Origin: an uncultured Paracoccaceae bacterium
GTDB lineage: Bacteria; Pseudomonadota; Alphaproteobacteria; Rhodobacterales; Rhodobacteraceae
NCBI GenBank assembly: GCA_937138255.1
Contig: CAKZOU010000060.1
Span: 1-54,445, forward strand
DNA length: 54,445 nucleotides
Direction of reading: 5' to 3'
In this document: piece by piece, positions 17,626-27,792 of the stretch
Position numbering within the stretch: the stretch's first letter is position 1
How the letters are laid out: the number at the start of each line of letters is the position of its first letter
Translations under genes and position numbers: made by a program
The notes under the pieces: generated by a model
The model's database searches: none
Told to the model about the DNA's origin: nothing
The model's input: the letters and a program-made list of their open reading frames with translations, nothing else

Positions 17626-18809
17626 GCACCGAGAATTTCGCGCAGAACAGCATTCAGGACCGGACGGCCAAGGGCGCTTGTGCGAAGCCGGCCGGCCTCA
17701 ATCTCAAGATGCCCAGATTCGATTAACCCATTGTAATTCATTTCAAATTCAACAGGTTTCAAGCTATCCAGGCGGGCCAGAACAACCCCCTCCCGAAGCC
17801 GCAGGCCCATCAACAGAAACTCGGAAAACTGATCCTCGGACGTCAGGGCCTCAGACGAAAGCTCACCGCTCCCTTGGGTTTCAGCCCGCTCGAGCCAGGC
17901 TCCAGGCAAGTGGGGCGTATCGGTCGCATAACGGATCCCGCCCAACGTCAGCCGACCGTGCGCGCCCGGGCCAATTCCGGCGTAGTCTCCATATTCCCAA
18001 TAAACCCGGTTATGCAGGCTCTGAGCGCCGGTTTTGGCGTGATTAGAGACTTCATAGGCCGGAAACCCGGCGTTTTCGCAAAGCTCTTGGGTTGCTTCAT
18101 AAAGATCGGCGGCAAGGTCTTCATCTGGAAGGCCGCGCAGCTTGCCTGCGGCCGCCCTGGCGCCAAATGCTGTGCCGTCTTCAATTGTCAGTTGATAAAG
18201 CGAAAGGTGGTCCACCGCGAGAGAAAGCGCACGCGTCAGTTCTTCGCGCCAGGCGGACAGCGATTGATCTTGCCTCGCATAGATCAAATCGAAGCTGACG
18301 CGATCAAAAAGGCTACGCGCGGTCTCAAAAGCCTTTAGCGCCTCGGCTGCGCTGTGAAGCCGCCCGAGCGCTTTGAGGTCGTGATCATTAAGGGCTTGAA
18401 TTCCCATGGAAATGCGGTTGACACCGGCATCACGATAGCCGGCAAAGCGCCCCGCCTCGACAGAAGTGGGGTTGGCTTCAAGCGTGACCTCAAATGAATT
18501 ACTGGTGGGCCAACTGCGGCGGATCCTCTCGATAATTGCGGCAACGAGATCGGGGTGCATCAGGCTCGGCGTACCACCACCGAAAAACACAGAGCGAAGA
18601 ACGCGTCCCGGTGTCAGCCCCGCAACACGATCGATCTCGGCGAGATAGGCGCGCTGCCAGCGGGCCTGATCAATGTTTGCCGTGACGTGGCTGTTGAAAT
18701 CGCAATAGGGGCACTTCGCCTGGCAAAACGGCCAGTGGATATAAAGGGCAAAGCCCCCGTTTTCCCAATCCTCAGGCAAAGCAACCGGCAACAAGCTTGC
18801 GGAAGGCAT
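17622..18809 (-). CDS. hemW: Radical SAM haem chaperone HemW
   Basis: A 395-residue radical SAM protein of the HemN-like family that binds and transfers haem and lacks coproporphyrinogen oxidase activity. The cluster motif is IHWPFCQAKCPYCDFNSH with Cys29, Cys33 and Cys36 (CxxxCxxC), lacking the extra CGC-type cysteine of true HemN. SVFFGGGTPSLM, LEANPTSVEAG, GVNRISMGIQALND and GIGPGAHGR follow, with the HemN C-terminal domain at the end. The ATG at 18809 lies within the end of rdgB (38-base overlap); it sets the standard distance to the cluster motif. The third gene of the leftward rph-rdgB-hemW operon. Confidence 0.95.
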   Translation of the reverse strand: MPSASLLPVALPEDWENGGFALYIHWPFCQAKCPYCDFNSHVTANIDQARWQRAYLAEIDRVAGLTPGRVLRSVFFGGGTPSLMHPDLVAAIIERIRRSWPTSNSFEVTLEANPTSVEAGRFAGYRDAGVNRISMGIQALNDHDLKALGRLHSAAEALKAFETARSLFDRVSFDLIYARQDQSLSAWREELTRALSLAVDHLSLYQLTIEDGTAFGARAAAGKLRGLPDEDLAADLYEATQELCENAGFPAYEVSNHAKTGAQSLHNRVYWEYGDYAGIGPGAHGRLTLGGIRYATDTPHLPGAWLERAETQGSGELSSEALTSEDQFSEFLLMGLRLREGVVLARLDSLKPVEFEMNYNGLIESGHLEIEAGRLRTSALGRPVLNAVLREILGA

Positions 18810-19383
18810 CCGCGCGGTGGCTGATCTTGTTTTTCTCCCAGCGGTCCATCTCGCCGAAGGTCTGCGCATAGCCTTCAGGCTGGAAAATCGGATCATAGCC
18901 GTGGCCCTGATGGCCGCGCATTGGCCAGACAACCTCGCCCTTCATCACGCCGGGGAACACTTCGTCATGTCCATCAGGCCAAGCGAGAACAAGCGTGCAG
19001 CAAAACCGGGCGCCCCGCGGGTAGGGTGCGTTCGCCTCTTCCAGCATCGCCCAGGTTTTCGTCATCGCCCGCACGAAATCGCGCCCATTCGGTCCCTCGG
19101 CCCAATCGGCGGTATAGACCCCCGGTTGGCCTCCAAGCCCGTCGACCTCGATCCCGCTGTCGTCGGCCAGCGCCGGAAGGCCGGTGGCCTTGGCGGCGGC
19201 ATGGGCCTTGATTCGCGCATTGCCAACAAAGGTGGTTTCGGTCTCTTCCGGTTCGGGCAGTCCGTGATCGGCGTTGGAGCTGACCGAAATCCCATAGGGT
19301 TCGAGCAGCGCCTGAATTTCCTCAAGTTTGCCCGCGTTGTGAGTCGCGACGACGAGGTGGGTGCCGTCAAACTTGCGGGTCAT
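18772..19383 (-). CDS. rdgB: XTP/dITP pyrophosphatase (Ham1/RdgB)
   Basis: A 203-residue housecleaning enzyme that removes dITP, XTP and other deaminated purine nucleotides. Motifs are [64 protein letters not shown] (usually SARYAG), [28 protein letters not shown]. The catalytic Asp of ADDSG and the substrate-binding SHRA are present. ATGA overlap with rph upstream. Confidence 0.97.
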   Translation of the reverse strand: MTRKFDGTHLVVATHNAGKLEEIQALLEPYGISVSSNADHGLPEPEETETTFVGNARIKAHAAAKATGLPALADDSGIEVDGLGGQPGVYTADWAEGPNGRDFVRAMTKTWAMLEEANAPYPRGARFCCTLVLAWPDGHDEVFPGVMKGEVVWPMRGHQGHGYDPIFQPEGYAQTFGEMDRWEKNKISHRADAFRKLVAGCFA

Positions 19384-20087
19384 TTCGTGGCCGCCAGCTG
19401 CGCCACCACCAACTCACCCACGCCTTTCTCGGCAAGATCGAGAAGCGCATTCATCTGGGCGCGGGAATAGGTCGAGCCTTCGGCCGACATCTGCACCTCG
19501 ATCAGCTTGGATCCGGCCATGACGAAATTGCCGTCTACTCCGGCCTCGCTGTCTTCGGGGTAATCAAGGTCAAGCACGGGCTGGCCCGCATAAATCCCAC
19601 AGCTGACAGCGGCGACCGGATCCATCAGCGGATCGGTGACGATCGCACCCGCCTTCAAAAGCTTGTTGACCGCAAGCCGCAGCGCGACCCAGCCGCCAGT
19701 AATCGAGGCGCAGCGCGTTCCGCCATCGGCTTGGATCACATCACAGTCGATCACAATCTGACGCTCGCCCAAGGCCACCCGGTCAACGCCCGCCCGAAGG
19801 CTCCGGCCGATCAGGCGCTGGATTTCCTGCGTCCGGCCCGATTGGCCGTCTTTCGCCTCGCGCCGCATCCGCGTGTTGGTCGCGCGCGGCAGCATTCCGT
19901 ATTCTGCGGTCACCCAGCCAAGACCACTGTTGCGCAAAAACGGCGGAACCTTTTCGTCGATTGTCGCCGTGCACAGCACATGGGTATCCCCCGCCTTGAT
20001 CAGGCAAGATCCCTCGGCATGGCGGCTGACGCCGACCTCGATGGAAATCGGGCGAAGTTCATCGGTCTTTCGGCCGGACGGACGCAT
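19380..20087 (-). CDS. rph: Ribonuclease PH
   Basis: Phosphorolytic 3'-5' exoribonuclease that trims tRNA 3' ends; hexameric. The 235-residue length is normal. Motifs are [83 protein letters not shown] and [19 protein letters not shown]. An AGGAGA ribosome site precedes ATG 20087. It is divergent from hrcA across a 113-base gap. Confidence 0.97.
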   Translation of the reverse strand: MRPSGRKTDELRPISIEVGVSRHAEGSCLIKAGDTHVLCTATIDEKVPPFLRNSGLGWVTAEYGMLPRATNTRMRREAKDGQSGRTQEIQRLIGRSLRAGVDRVALGERQIVIDCDVIQADGGTRCASITGGWVALRLAVNKLLKAGAIVTDPLMDPVAAVSCGIYAGQPVLDLDYPEDSEAGVDGNFVMAGSKLIEVQMSAEGSTYSRAQMNALLDLAEKGVGELVVAQLAATK

Positions 20088-20146
20088 GGCATTCTCCTGT
20101 CATTTCAGGGCCAGATACGCTTCCCTTGGGTCAAATCCAACCCCGA

Positions 20147-20174
20147 TTGACGTTGCCCCGCGCATCGCTTTAAT
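20147..20174 (+). promoter_or_regulatory. Sigma-70-type promoter of hrcA-grpE
   Basis: TTGACG (20147-20152), 16-base spacer, TTTAAT (20169-20174): five of six matches in each box. Starts about 20 bases before the hrcA ribosome site. No CIRCE inverted repeat was found here, so HrcA autoregulation is not indicated. Confidence 0.55.
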
Positions 20175-20200
20175 TTCTTCGGTCCCTGACGGAGTGGCGA

Positions 20201-21262
20201 ATGGCCGACAAGACACCAATAATGGATGAATTGAACGACCGCTCGCGCGAGGTTTTCCGGCGCGTGGTCGAGGCCTATCTGGAAACGGGCGCGCCCGTTG
20301 GTTCGCGCACGCTCACCCGAACCCTCTCGGAAAAGGTCAGCGCCGCGACGATCCGCAATGTGATGCAGGATCTCGAATTCCTCGGCCTTCTGGGCAGCCC
20401 CCATGTCAGCGCCGGGCGGGTGCCAACGCAGGCTGGGCTCAGGATGTTTGTCGATGGCCTTCTCGAGGTCGGCGATCTTGCCGGCGAAGACCGCGAGAAG
20501 ATCGACAACACCTTGGGCGATAACCGGGGCGATGTTGGTGCGCTTCTTGATCGTGTGGGTGCTGCGCTTTCCGGCGTGACCCGCGGGGCGAGCCTTGTGC
20601 TGACCCCGAAGCACGAGGCCCCGATCCGCCATATCGAGTTTGTCTCTCTCGGCCCCGATCGGGCGCTCGTCGTCCTCGTCTTTGCCGATGGCCACGTCGA
20701 AAACCGCATCTTTCAGCCACCGCTCGGGCAGACGCCCTCTTCGATGCGCGAGGCGGCGAATTTCATCAACGCTATCGCCGAGGGCAAGACGCTCAGCGAA
20801 CTAGGCCGCGCGATTGCCAAGGAAATCGCCACCCGCCGGCAAGAGATCGACGTTCTGGCCCGTGCGCTTGTCGAAAGCGGCATGGCGGTTTGGCAGGATC
20901 AGGGCGAAACCACCGAGCGCCTGATCGTGCGCGGCCGAAGCAACCTTTTGGCCGATGCCGAGGCGCAGGATCTTGAACGCATCCGGACCCTCTTTGACGA
21001 CCTCGAACGCAAGCGCGATATCGCCGATTTCCTCGAATTGGCCGAGGGCGGCGAGGGCGTCCGCATTTTTATCGGCTCCGAGAACAAGCTTTTCTCACTT
21101 TCGGGTTCCTCTTTGGTTGTTTCTCCCTATATGAACGCCGACCGGAAGATCATCGGCGCCGTTGGCGTCATCGGACCGACCCGCCTCAACTATGGGCGGA
21201 TCGTTCCGATTGTGAATTACACTGCGCAGCTGGTCGGGCGGCTCATGACCGACCGGAGCTAA
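20201..21262 (+). CDS. hrcA: Heat-inducible transcription repressor HrcA
   Basis: A 353-residue repressor of chaperone operons that binds CIRCE elements, typically upstream of groESL. The N-terminal winged helix reads LNDRSREVFRRVVEAYLETGAPVGSRTL, with SAATIRNVMQDLEFLGLLGSPHVSAGRVPTQAGLRMFVD as the diagnostic HrcA stretch. The C-terminal GAF-like dimer domain ends with GAVGVIGPTRLNYGRIVPIVNY. ATG 20201 has GGAG upstream. grpE follows after 12 bases in the same transcript, a standard arrangement in this class. Confidence 0.97.
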   Translation: MADKTPIMDELNDRSREVFRRVVEAYLETGAPVGSRTLTRTLSEKVSAATIRNVMQDLEFLGLLGSPHVSAGRVPTQAGLRMFVDGLLEVGDLAGEDREKIDNTLGDNRGDVGALLDRVGAALSGVTRGASLVLTPKHEAPIRHIEFVSLGPDRALVVLVFADGHVENRIFQPPLGQTPSSMREAANFINAIAEGKTLSELGRAIAKEIATRRQEIDVLARALVESGMAVWQDQGETTERLIVRGRSNLLADAEAQDLERIRTLFDDLERKRDIADFLELAEGGEGVRIFIGSENKLFSLSGSSLVVSPYMNADRKIIGAVGVIGPTRLNYGRIVPIVNYTAQLVGRLMTDRS

Positions 21263-21274
21263 AGGAAGACGAGT

Positions 21275-21838
21275 ATGAACGAGCAGAATCAGGAACCGAA
21301 ATCCCTCGACGAATTGGCCGCCGAAGCCGACGAGATCGAAACCGGCGCCGATGCGGCGACCGAAGAGGTTGGCGAGATCGAAGCGCTAAAGGCCGAGCGC
21401 GACGAATTCAAGGATCGGTTCATGCGCGCTCTGGCCGATGCCGAGAATGCCCGCAAGCGCGCCGAGCGCGACCGGCGCGAGGCCGAAAACTATGGCGGCT
21501 CCAAGCTCGCCCGCGATCTTCTGCCTGTTTACGACAGCCTCAACCGCGCCCTTCAGGCGATTTCCGACGAACAGCGCGAAACCGCGGCCGCCTTTGTCGA
21601 AGGCATCGAGCTGACCATGCGCGAGCTTCTGAACGTTTTCCAAAAACACGGGATCGTTCGCGTTTCGCCCGAGGTGGGCGACCGGTTCGATCCGCAGATG
21701 CATCAGGCGATGTTCGAAGCGCCGCTTCCCGGAACCAAGGCGGGCGACATCATTCAGGTGAGCGCCGACGGCTTCATGCTGCACGACCGCCTTCTGCGCC
21801 CCGCGCAGGTTGGCGTTTCGTCGGCGCCGGCCAACTAG
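21275..21838 (+). CDS. grpE: Nucleotide exchange factor GrpE
   Basis: A 187-residue co-chaperone that exchanges ADP for ATP on DnaK. The N-terminal 45 residues are acidic and disordered, followed by a long coiled coil ([28 protein letters not shown]) and the beta-wing domain. [52 protein letters not shown] give the PROSITE-type GrpE signature. It is co-transcribed with hrcA and convergent with mutS; the two stop codons share CTAG. Confidence 0.97.
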   Translation: MNEQNQEPKSLDELAAEADEIETGADAATEEVGEIEALKAERDEFKDRFMRALADAENARKRAERDRREAENYGGSKLARDLLPVYDSLNRALQAISDEQRETAAAFVEGIELTMRELLNVFQKHGIVRVSPEVGDRFDPQMHQAMFEAPLPGTKAGDIIQVSADGFMLHDRLLRPAQVGVSSAPAN

Positions 21839-24471
21839 TCTTTGCTCAATAGCCCGCGAAGCTCGTAGATCAGATCAAGAGCTTCGCGCGGCGAGAGGTC
21901 GTCGGGCAGGATCTCTTTCAGGCGATCTACGACAACCGAGGGCTTGGCTTTGGCCGGAACGGGCGCAGGCGTGGCCGAGAAAAGCGGCAGATCGTCGATC
22001 AGCGCTTTCCGGTCGGCCCCGCCCTCGCGCTCGCCTTTTTCCAAAGCTTCCAGCACAACCTTCGCCCGCGCCACCACCGCAGGCGGCAGGCCCGCCAGCC
22101 GCGCGACCTGAACGCCATAGCTGCGATCGGCGGTTCCTTTGCGGACTTCGTGGAGGAAGATCACGTCGCCCTCCCACTCCTTGACCGCCACGGTTGCGTT
22201 GTCGACCCCGTCGAGCTTGGCCGCGAGGGCGCCCATCTCGTGGTAGTGGGTGGCAAACAGCGCGCGGCAACGGTTCACATCGTGCAGATGTTCGAGCGTG
22301 GCCCAGGCAATTGACAGGCCGTCATAGGTGGCCGTGCCGCGGCCGATCTCGTCGAGGATCACCAGCGCGCGGTCGTCCGCCTGATTGAGGATTGCGGCGG
22401 TTTCCACCATCTCGACCATGAAGGTCGACCGCCCGCGTGCGAGGTCGTCCGAGGCGCCGACGCGACTGAAAATCTGGCTGACAATGCCGATATGCGCCGA
22501 GGCAGCGGGGACGTATCCGCCCGCTTGGGCAAGGATGGCGATGAGGGCGTTCTGGCGCAGAAAGGTCGATTTACCGGCCATGTTGGGGCCAGTCAGCAGC
22601 CAGATCGGCGCGGAACTCAGATCGCAATCGTTGGCGACGAAAGGCTCGCCCGATTTGCGAAGCGCGGCCTCGACGACCGGATGCCGTCCGCCGGTTATCT
22701 CGAAGGCGCGCGAGGCATCGAGCTCCGGCCGACACCAGTCCTCGTCGCGGGCAAGCGCGGCCATGGAAAGCGCCACGTCGATCTCGGCCAAGGCGCGGGC
22801 CATGGCGGAGATGCGGTCAGCGTCGGCGATGATGGCGGCGGCGAGTTCGGCATAGACGCGCTTTTCGATCTCGAGCGCATGGGCGCCGGCATTCAGGATC
22901 CGGGTCTCGATCTCGGAAAGCTTCACGGTGGTAAAGCGGATCTGGTTGGCGGTGGTCTGGCGGTGGATGAAGGTCTCGTTCAGGGGTGGGGCCATCATCT
23001 TTTCGGCGTGGGTCGCCGTGGTCTCGATGAAATAGCCCAGAACGTTGTTGTGCTTGATCTTGAGCGACGAGACGCCCGCCAGTTCGGCATAATCCGCCTG
23101 CATCCCCGCAATCACGCCGCGCCCGTGGTCGCGCAACTCGCGGGCATCGTCGAGATCGGCGTCATAGCCCGGCGCGACATAGCCGCCATCGCGGGAAAGG
23201 AGCGGCGGCTCGGCCACGAGCGCGGCATCGAGAAGATCGACGATCTCGGCAAGACCGACGAGATTTTCGGCAGCCGAGGCAATGCCAGAGGGCGCATCGC
23301 CGGAAAGCCGCTCCCGCACCTTCGCCGCAATCGCGGCGGTATCTCGGATCGCCGCCATATCCCGTGGGCCGCCTCGCTCCAGCGCGAGGCGCGACAGGGC
23401 GCGGTCGACATCGTGGCTCGCCCGAAGGAGCCCGCCAAGGTCGGCGGCGAGGCGGGTGTTTTCGAGAAGCCATCCGACCGAAGCCTGCCGCTCGAGGATG
23501 GTCTCGAGGTGGCACGAGGGGCTGGAAAGCCGCCGCTCCAAGAGGCGCGCGCCGCCCGAGGTCGAGGTGCGGTCAATCGTCGAGAGAAGCGAACCGGCGC
23601 GGCCGCCGTTCATCGAAGCGGTGAGTTCAAGCGACCGGCGCGTGGTCGCGTCGATCTGCATATTCGCCGCCTCGGCCTCTAGGACCGGCGGGCGCAGAAG
23701 CGGCAGGTTTCCCTTTTGTGTGATCTCGAGGTATTCTGCGATGGCCGACATGGCAGCGATCTGGGCGAGATCAAAGCTGCCGAAGGCGTCGAGGGTTTCG
23801 ACACTAAAAAGGCCGCAAAGCCGCTTTTGGCCGTTGGTGCTGTCAAAGGCGGCTTTGCCCAGAAGGGTGGGCGAAGCGCCTGCTTCGCGCACGATCGTTT
23901 GCCATCCGATATCGTCGCCATCAGCAAGGATCACCTCGCGGGGGGCAAGGCGGGACAGTTCGGGCGAAAGCCGTGCGGGCGCGCAGGACATGACGTGAAA
24001 CGCACCGGTCGAGATATCGACCCACGCGAGCGCCGAGGCCTCGCGCACCTGCGCGAAGGCGGCGAGGAAGTTGTGGCGGCGGGCGTCGAGAAGGCTGTCT
24101 TCGGTGAGGGTGCCGGGCGTTACCAAACGCACCACATCGCGTTTCACGACTGACTTTGAGCCGCGCTTTTTGGCCTCGGCCGGATCTTCAAGCTGCTCGC
24201 AAACGGCCACGCGGAAACCCTTGCGGATCAGCGTCAGAAGATAGCCCTCGGCCGCGTGCACCGGCACACCGCACATCGGGATATCCTCGCCCAGATGCTG
24301 GCCCCGTTTCGTCAGCGCGATATCGAGCGCCGCCGAAGCCGCCACGGCGTCGTCGAAGAACATCTCGTAGAAATCGCCCATCCGATAGAACAAGAGCGCA
24401 CCGGGGTGGTTTGCCTTGATCTCGAGATATTGCGCCATCATCGGCGTGACGTTGCCTGCCGTGGCGTTCAT
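21835..24471 (-). CDS. mutS: DNA mismatch repair protein MutS
   Basis: An 878-residue mismatch-recognition ATPase. The mismatch-binding Phe-X-Glu is in [12 protein letters not shown] (Phe34, Glu36). Connector and lever domains follow, including [10 protein letters not shown] and [19 protein letters not shown]. The C-terminal ABC ATPase has Walker [11 protein letters not shown] (about 626-635), [21 protein letters not shown] and Walker [16 protein letters not shown], then the ATHYHEM switch. ATG 24471 has GGGGGAAAA upstream; an in-frame start at 24675 lies inside maeB and is rejected. The last 85 residues include the helix-turn-helix ([16 protein letters not shown]) and the dimerisation helix. 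Divergent from maeB. Confidence 0.98.
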   Translation of the reverse strand: MNATAGNVTPMMAQYLEIKANHPGALLFYRMGDFYEMFFDDAVAASAALDIALTKRGQHLGEDIPMCGVPVHAAEGYLLTLIRKGFRVAVCEQLEDPAEAKKRGSKSVVKRDVVRLVTPGTLTEDSLLDARRHNFLAAFAQVREASALAWVDISTGAFHVMSCAPARLSPELSRLAPREVILADGDDIGWQTIVREAGASPTLLGKAAFDSTNGQKRLCGLFSVETLDAFGSFDLAQIAAMSAIAEYLEITQKGNLPLLRPPVLEAEAANMQIDATTRRSLELTASMNGGRAGSLLSTIDRTSTSGGARLLERRLSSPSCHLETILERQASVGWLLENTRLAADLGGLLRASHDVDRALSRLALERGGPRDMAAIRDTAAIAAKVRERLSGDAPSGIASAAENLVGLAEIVDLLDAALVAEPPLLSRDGGYVAPGYDADLDDARELRDHGRGVIAGMQADYAELAGVSSLKIKHNNVLGYFIETTATHAEKMMAPPLNETFIHRQTTANQIRFTTVKLSEIETRILNAGAHALEIEKRVYAELAAAIIADADRISAMARALAEIDVALSMAALARDEDWCRPELDASRAFEITGGRHPVVEAALRKSGEPFVANDCDLSSAPIWLLTGPNMAGKSTFLRQNALIAILAQAGGYVPAASAHIGIVSQIFSRVGASDDLARGRSTFMVEMVETAAILNQADDRALVILDEIGRGTATYDGLSIAWATLEHLHDVNRCRALFATHYHEMGALAAKLDGVDNATVAVKEWEGDVIFLHEVRKGTADRSYGVQVARLAGLPPAVVARAKVVLEALEKGEREGGADRKALIDDLPLFSATPAPVPAKAKPSVVVDRLKEILPDDLSPREALDLIYELRGLLSKD

Positions 24472-24483
24472 TTTTCCCCCTGT

Positions 24484-24500
24484 GGTCTTTGCCAAAGACC
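24484..24500. promoter_or_regulatory. Operator-like palindrome between mutS and maeB
   Basis: GGTCTTTG-C-CAAAGACC, a perfect 8-bp inverted repeat with a one-base centre, 12 bases upstream of the mutS start within the 127-base divergent gap. No T tract. Its compact symmetry suits a dimeric regulator; a small hairpin in the mutS leader is the alternative. Confidence 0.45.
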
Positions 24501-24598
24501 CTATCCAGTGGATGTTAGCGACGAAAGCCGAAAACGAAGGCATTGCGGCCCCTATGCCCCTGCCGTTATTCCGGTGGAGTGGTTTTGGAGATTGAAGA

Positions 24599-26854
24599 AT
24601 GGCAAAGGTCCGGGTTTCCCGCGAAGACGCTCTGAGGTTCCATCTGGAGCCGATCCCCGGCAAGTGGGAGGTCACGGCGACGGTGCCGATGGCAACCCAG
24701 CGCGATCTGAGCCTTGCCTATTCGCCGGGCGTCGCCGTGCCTTGCGAGGAAATCCACGCGGCACCCGAAACGGCCTATGACTATACCAACAAGGGCAACC
24801 TTGTCGCGGTCATTTCCAACGGCACGGCTGTTCTGGGCCTTGGCAACCTCGGCGCGCTGGCGTCGAAGCCGGTGATGGAGGGCAAGTCTGTCCTCTTCAA
24901 GCGGTTTGCCGATGTGAACTCGATCGACATCGAACTGGATACCGAAGACCCCGACGCCTTTTGCAATGCGGTGCGCCTGATGGGGCCGACCTTCGGCGGC
25001 ATCAACCTTGAAGACATCAAGGCGCCCGAGTGTTTCATCATCGAGCAGCGGCTCAAGGAAGAGATGGATATTCCTGTCTTCCACGATGACCAGCACGGCA
25101 CCGCCGTGATCTGCGCCGCTGGCCTGATCAACGCGCTGCATATCTCGGGCAAGAAGATCGAAGAGTGCCGGATCGTTCTGAATGGCGCGGGTGCGGCGGG
25201 GATTGCCTGCCTCGAGCTTCTCAAGACCATGGGTGCGCGGCACGAAAACTGCATCATGTGCGATACCAAGGGCGTGATCTATCAGGGCCGCACCGAGGGC
25301 ATGAACCAGTGGAAATCGGCCCACGCGATCAAGACAGACCTGCGGACATTGGAAGAGGCGATGGAAGGGGCCGACGTGTTCCTTGGCGTTTCGGCCAAAG
25401 GCGCGGTGACGCCGGCGATGGTCGAGAAGATGGCGCCGAATCCGGTGATCTTTGCGATGGCCAATCCTGATCCCGAAATCACGCCCGAAGAGGCCCACGC
25501 CGTACGCGAGGATGCTATCGTTGCCACGGGGCGCAGCGACTATCCCAATCAGGTGAACAACGTCCTCGGATTTCCCTATCTCTTCCGTGGCGCGCTCGAC
25601 ATCCACGCCCGCGCCATCAATGACGAGATGAAGATCGCCTGTGCCGAGGCGCTCGCGGCGCTTGCGCGCGAGGATGTGCCGGATGAGGTTGCCGTTGCCT
25701 ATGGCCGCAAATTGGCCTTCGGGCGCGACTACATCATCCCAACCCCCTTTGATCCGCGCCTGATCCACCGCATCCCGCCCGCTGTCGCGCGCGCGGGGAT
25801 GAAGACCGGCGTCGCCCGCCGCCCGATCATCGACATGGAGGCCTATACCCAGATCCTGAAAGGCCGGATGGACCCGACCGCCGGCATCCTGCGCGGCATC
25901 CACGCCCGCGCCCGCGCTGCGCAGGCGGATATCATTTTTGCCGAAGGTGATGATCCGCGTGTCTTGCGTGCCGCGGTTCAGTATCAGCGTTCGGGCATGG
26001 GCCGCGCCCTGGTCATCGGCCGCGAAAACGATGTCCGCGACAAGCTCACCGCCGAGGGCATGGCCGACGCGGTGCCCGAGATCACCGTCTACAACGCCGC
26101 CAACACCGAACACCTCGATGAATACAAGGCTTTCCTCTACGACCGCCTTCAGCGCAAGGGCTTTGACCGCGCCGATATTCATCGACTGGCGGCCCGTGAT
26201 CGCCATGTGTTTGGCGCGCTGATGCTGGCACATGGGCATGGCGACGGGCTTGTGACTGGCGCGACGCGCAAGTCGGCCCATGTGCTTGAGCTGATCAACC
26301 ACGTCTTTGATGCAAGCCCGGCTTCCGGCGCTGTCGGCGTTTCGGCTGTGCTCAACAAGGGCCGGATCGTCTTGATTGCCGACACGCTCGTGCATGAGTG
26401 GCCCGACGAGGAAGACCTCGCCAACATCGCCACACGCGGCGCCGAAGTGGCCCGCGATTTGGGCCTCGAGCCGCGCGTTGCTTTCCTCTCGTTCTCGACC
26501 TTTGGCTATCCGGTCTCGGAACGCGCCGAAAAGATGCACCGCGCGCCCAAGGTTCTCGACGCGCGCGGCGTCGATTTCGAATATGAGGGCGAGATGACCG
26601 TCGATGTGGCCCTCAATCCCCGCGCGATGGAGCAATATCCCTTCAGCCGCCTGACCGGCCCTGCAAACGTTCTTGTTGTTCCGGCCCGCCATTCGGCCTC
26701 GATCTCGGTCAAGCTCATGCAGGAAATGGCCGGCGCCACCGTGATCGGCCCGATCCTTGCGGGCGTCGACAAGCCGATCCAGATCTGCTCGACCGTTTCC
26801 ACCGTGAACGACATTTTCAACATGGCCGCCATCGCCGCCTGCAAGGTGAACTGA
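24599..26854 (+). CDS. maeB: NADP-dependent malic enzyme with C-terminal phosphotransacetylase-like domain
   Basis: A 751-residue two-domain protein. The malic-enzyme part (about 1-430) oxidatively decarboxylates malate to pyruvate, with [52 protein letters not shown] and the NADP site [15 protein letters not shown]. The remaining part (about 430-751) is a PTA_PTB domain, with [21 protein letters not shown] and [16 protein letters not shown]. In this family the PTA-like part is regulatory (acetyl-CoA response) and not an active phosphotransacetylase. It connects the TCA cycle with gluconeogenesis. The start ATG 24599 has GGAGATTG upstream. The PfkB kinase gene starts one base after its stop. 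Confidence 0.96.
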   Translation: MAKVRVSREDALRFHLEPIPGKWEVTATVPMATQRDLSLAYSPGVAVPCEEIHAAPETAYDYTNKGNLVAVISNGTAVLGLGNLGALASKPVMEGKSVLFKRFADVNSIDIELDTEDPDAFCNAVRLMGPTFGGINLEDIKAPECFIIEQRLKEEMDIPVFHDDQHGTAVICAAGLINALHISGKKIEECRIVLNGAGAAGIACLELLKTMGARHENCIMCDTKGVIYQGRTEGMNQWKSAHAIKTDLRTLEEAMEGADVFLGVSAKGAVTPAMVEKMAPNPVIFAMANPDPEITPEEAHAVREDAIVATGRSDYPNQVNNVLGFPYLFRGALDIHARAINDEMKIACAEALAALAREDVPDEVAVAYGRKLAFGRDYIIPTPFDPRLIHRIPPAVARAGMKTGVARRPIIDMEAYTQILKGRMDPTAGILRGIHARARAAQADIIFAEGDDPRVLRAAVQYQRSGMGRALVIGRENDVRDKLTAEGMADAVPEITVYNAANTEHLDEYKAFLYDRLQRKGFDRADIHRLAARDRHVFGALMLAHGHGDGLVTGATRKSAHVLELINHVFDASPASGAVGVSAVLNKGRIVLIADTLVHEWPDEEDLANIATRGAEVARDLGLEPRVAFLSFSTFGYPVSERAEKMHRAPKVLDARGVDFEYEGEMTVDVALNPRAMEQYPFSRLTGPANVLVVPARHSASISVKLMQEMAGATVIGPILAGVDKPIQICSTVSTVNDIFNMAAIAACKVN

Positions 26855-26855
26855 C

Positions 26856-27728
26856 GTGGCGATCTGGAACCTTGGGTCGATCAACGTCGATCTGATCTAT
26901 CGGGTTCCGCATATTCCCGCGCCGGGCGAGACACTGGCCGCGACCGGCAAGCAAACGTTTCTTGGCGGCAAAGGCGCCAATATGTCGGTGTCTGCCGCCC
27001 GCGCTGGCGCGACCGTCCTGCATATCGGTGCGGTCGGGCGCGAAGGCGATTGGGCCATCGCTCGTCTGGCAGGATACGGTGTCGATACGGCGAATATCGC
27101 CAAGTTAGACACTGATACAGGCGAGGCGGTTATCGCGGTTGCCAATGGTGGAGAGAACGCGATCATCATCAATCCCGGCGCAAATCGCGGGATCAGCGCG
27201 GAAATGGTTGGCGCTGCGCTTGCGGGCGCAAGCCCGGGCGATTGGGTGGTCACCCAGAACGAAACCAACGCTCAGGTCGAGGCGCTCTCCTTGGCCAAGA
27301 GTGGCGGCCTTCGTGCCGCCTATGCCGCCGCCCCGTTTGAAGCCACGGCGGTTCGTGAGGCGCTGCCTTTCCTTGATCTCCTGATCCTGAACGAGATCGA
27401 GATGCAGCAGCTCACCGCCGCGCTGGGCAAGGGCGCGGGCGATCTGGGTGTTGCCCATGTGGTGGTGACGCTTGGCGCGAAGGGCGCCCATCTCTATTCG
27501 AAGGGCAAGTCCGCCCCGCGCCACTTTCCGGCGCTGAAGGTAACCCCGGTTGATACGACCGGCGCGGGCGACACATTCACCGGCTATCTTCTGGCGGGCC
27601 TCGACCGTGGCGAAGCGATTGAAACCGCGATCGAGCGCGCCAGCAAAGCCGCCGCCATCATGGTGACCCGCCTCGGCACCGCCGACGTGATCCCGACCCT
27701 CGCAGAAGTTGACGCCTTCGAGAGCTAG
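26856..27728 (+). CDS. PfkB-family sugar kinase, probably ribokinase
   Basis: A 290-residue PfkB kinase. The N-terminal signature is FLGGKGANMSVSAARAGA (about 30-47), with IGAVGREGDWAI nearby. The C-terminal signature is DTTGAGDTFTGYLLAGLDRG (about 232-251), including the catalytic Asp of GAGD. The ribokinase-like N-terminus NLGSINVDLIYRVPHIPAPGET supports ribokinase or a close relative; the sugar cannot be fixed by sequence alone. The start is GTG 26856, one base after the maeB stop, with AAGGTGA upstream, so translation is likely coupled to maeB. The next gene starts 64 bases downstream. Confidence 0.9.
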   Translation: MAIWNLGSINVDLIYRVPHIPAPGETLAATGKQTFLGGKGANMSVSAARAGATVLHIGAVGREGDWAIARLAGYGVDTANIAKLDTDTGEAVIAVANGGENAIIINPGANRGISAEMVGAALAGASPGDWVVTQNETNAQVEALSLAKSGGLRAAYAAAPFEATAVREALPFLDLLILNEIEMQQLTAALGKGAGDLGVAHVVVTLGAKGAHLYSKGKSAPRHFPALKVTPVDTTGAGDTFTGYLLAGLDRGEAIETAIERASKAAAIMVTRLGTADVIPTLAEVDAFES

Positions 27729-27792
27729 CCCGCCGGTTTCCCTCTAGGAATGGCGCGGGCAACTGCCTAGCCTGCCGCCAACGGAGGACCAC

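Noticed and set aside
20088-20200. CIRCE element upstream of hrcA
   Set aside because: The inverted repeat TTAGCACTC-N9-GAGTGCTAA is not present, even with several mismatches.
23991-24003. Possible third parS (ACGTGAAAC) in mutS
   Set aside because: Only one half of the palindrome matches; the other half lacks TGTTTC.
24566-26884. 772-codon minus-strand open frame opposite maeB
   Set aside because: Antisense shadow of the malic enzyme gene; no ribosome site or domain, and the sense frame has full family motifs.
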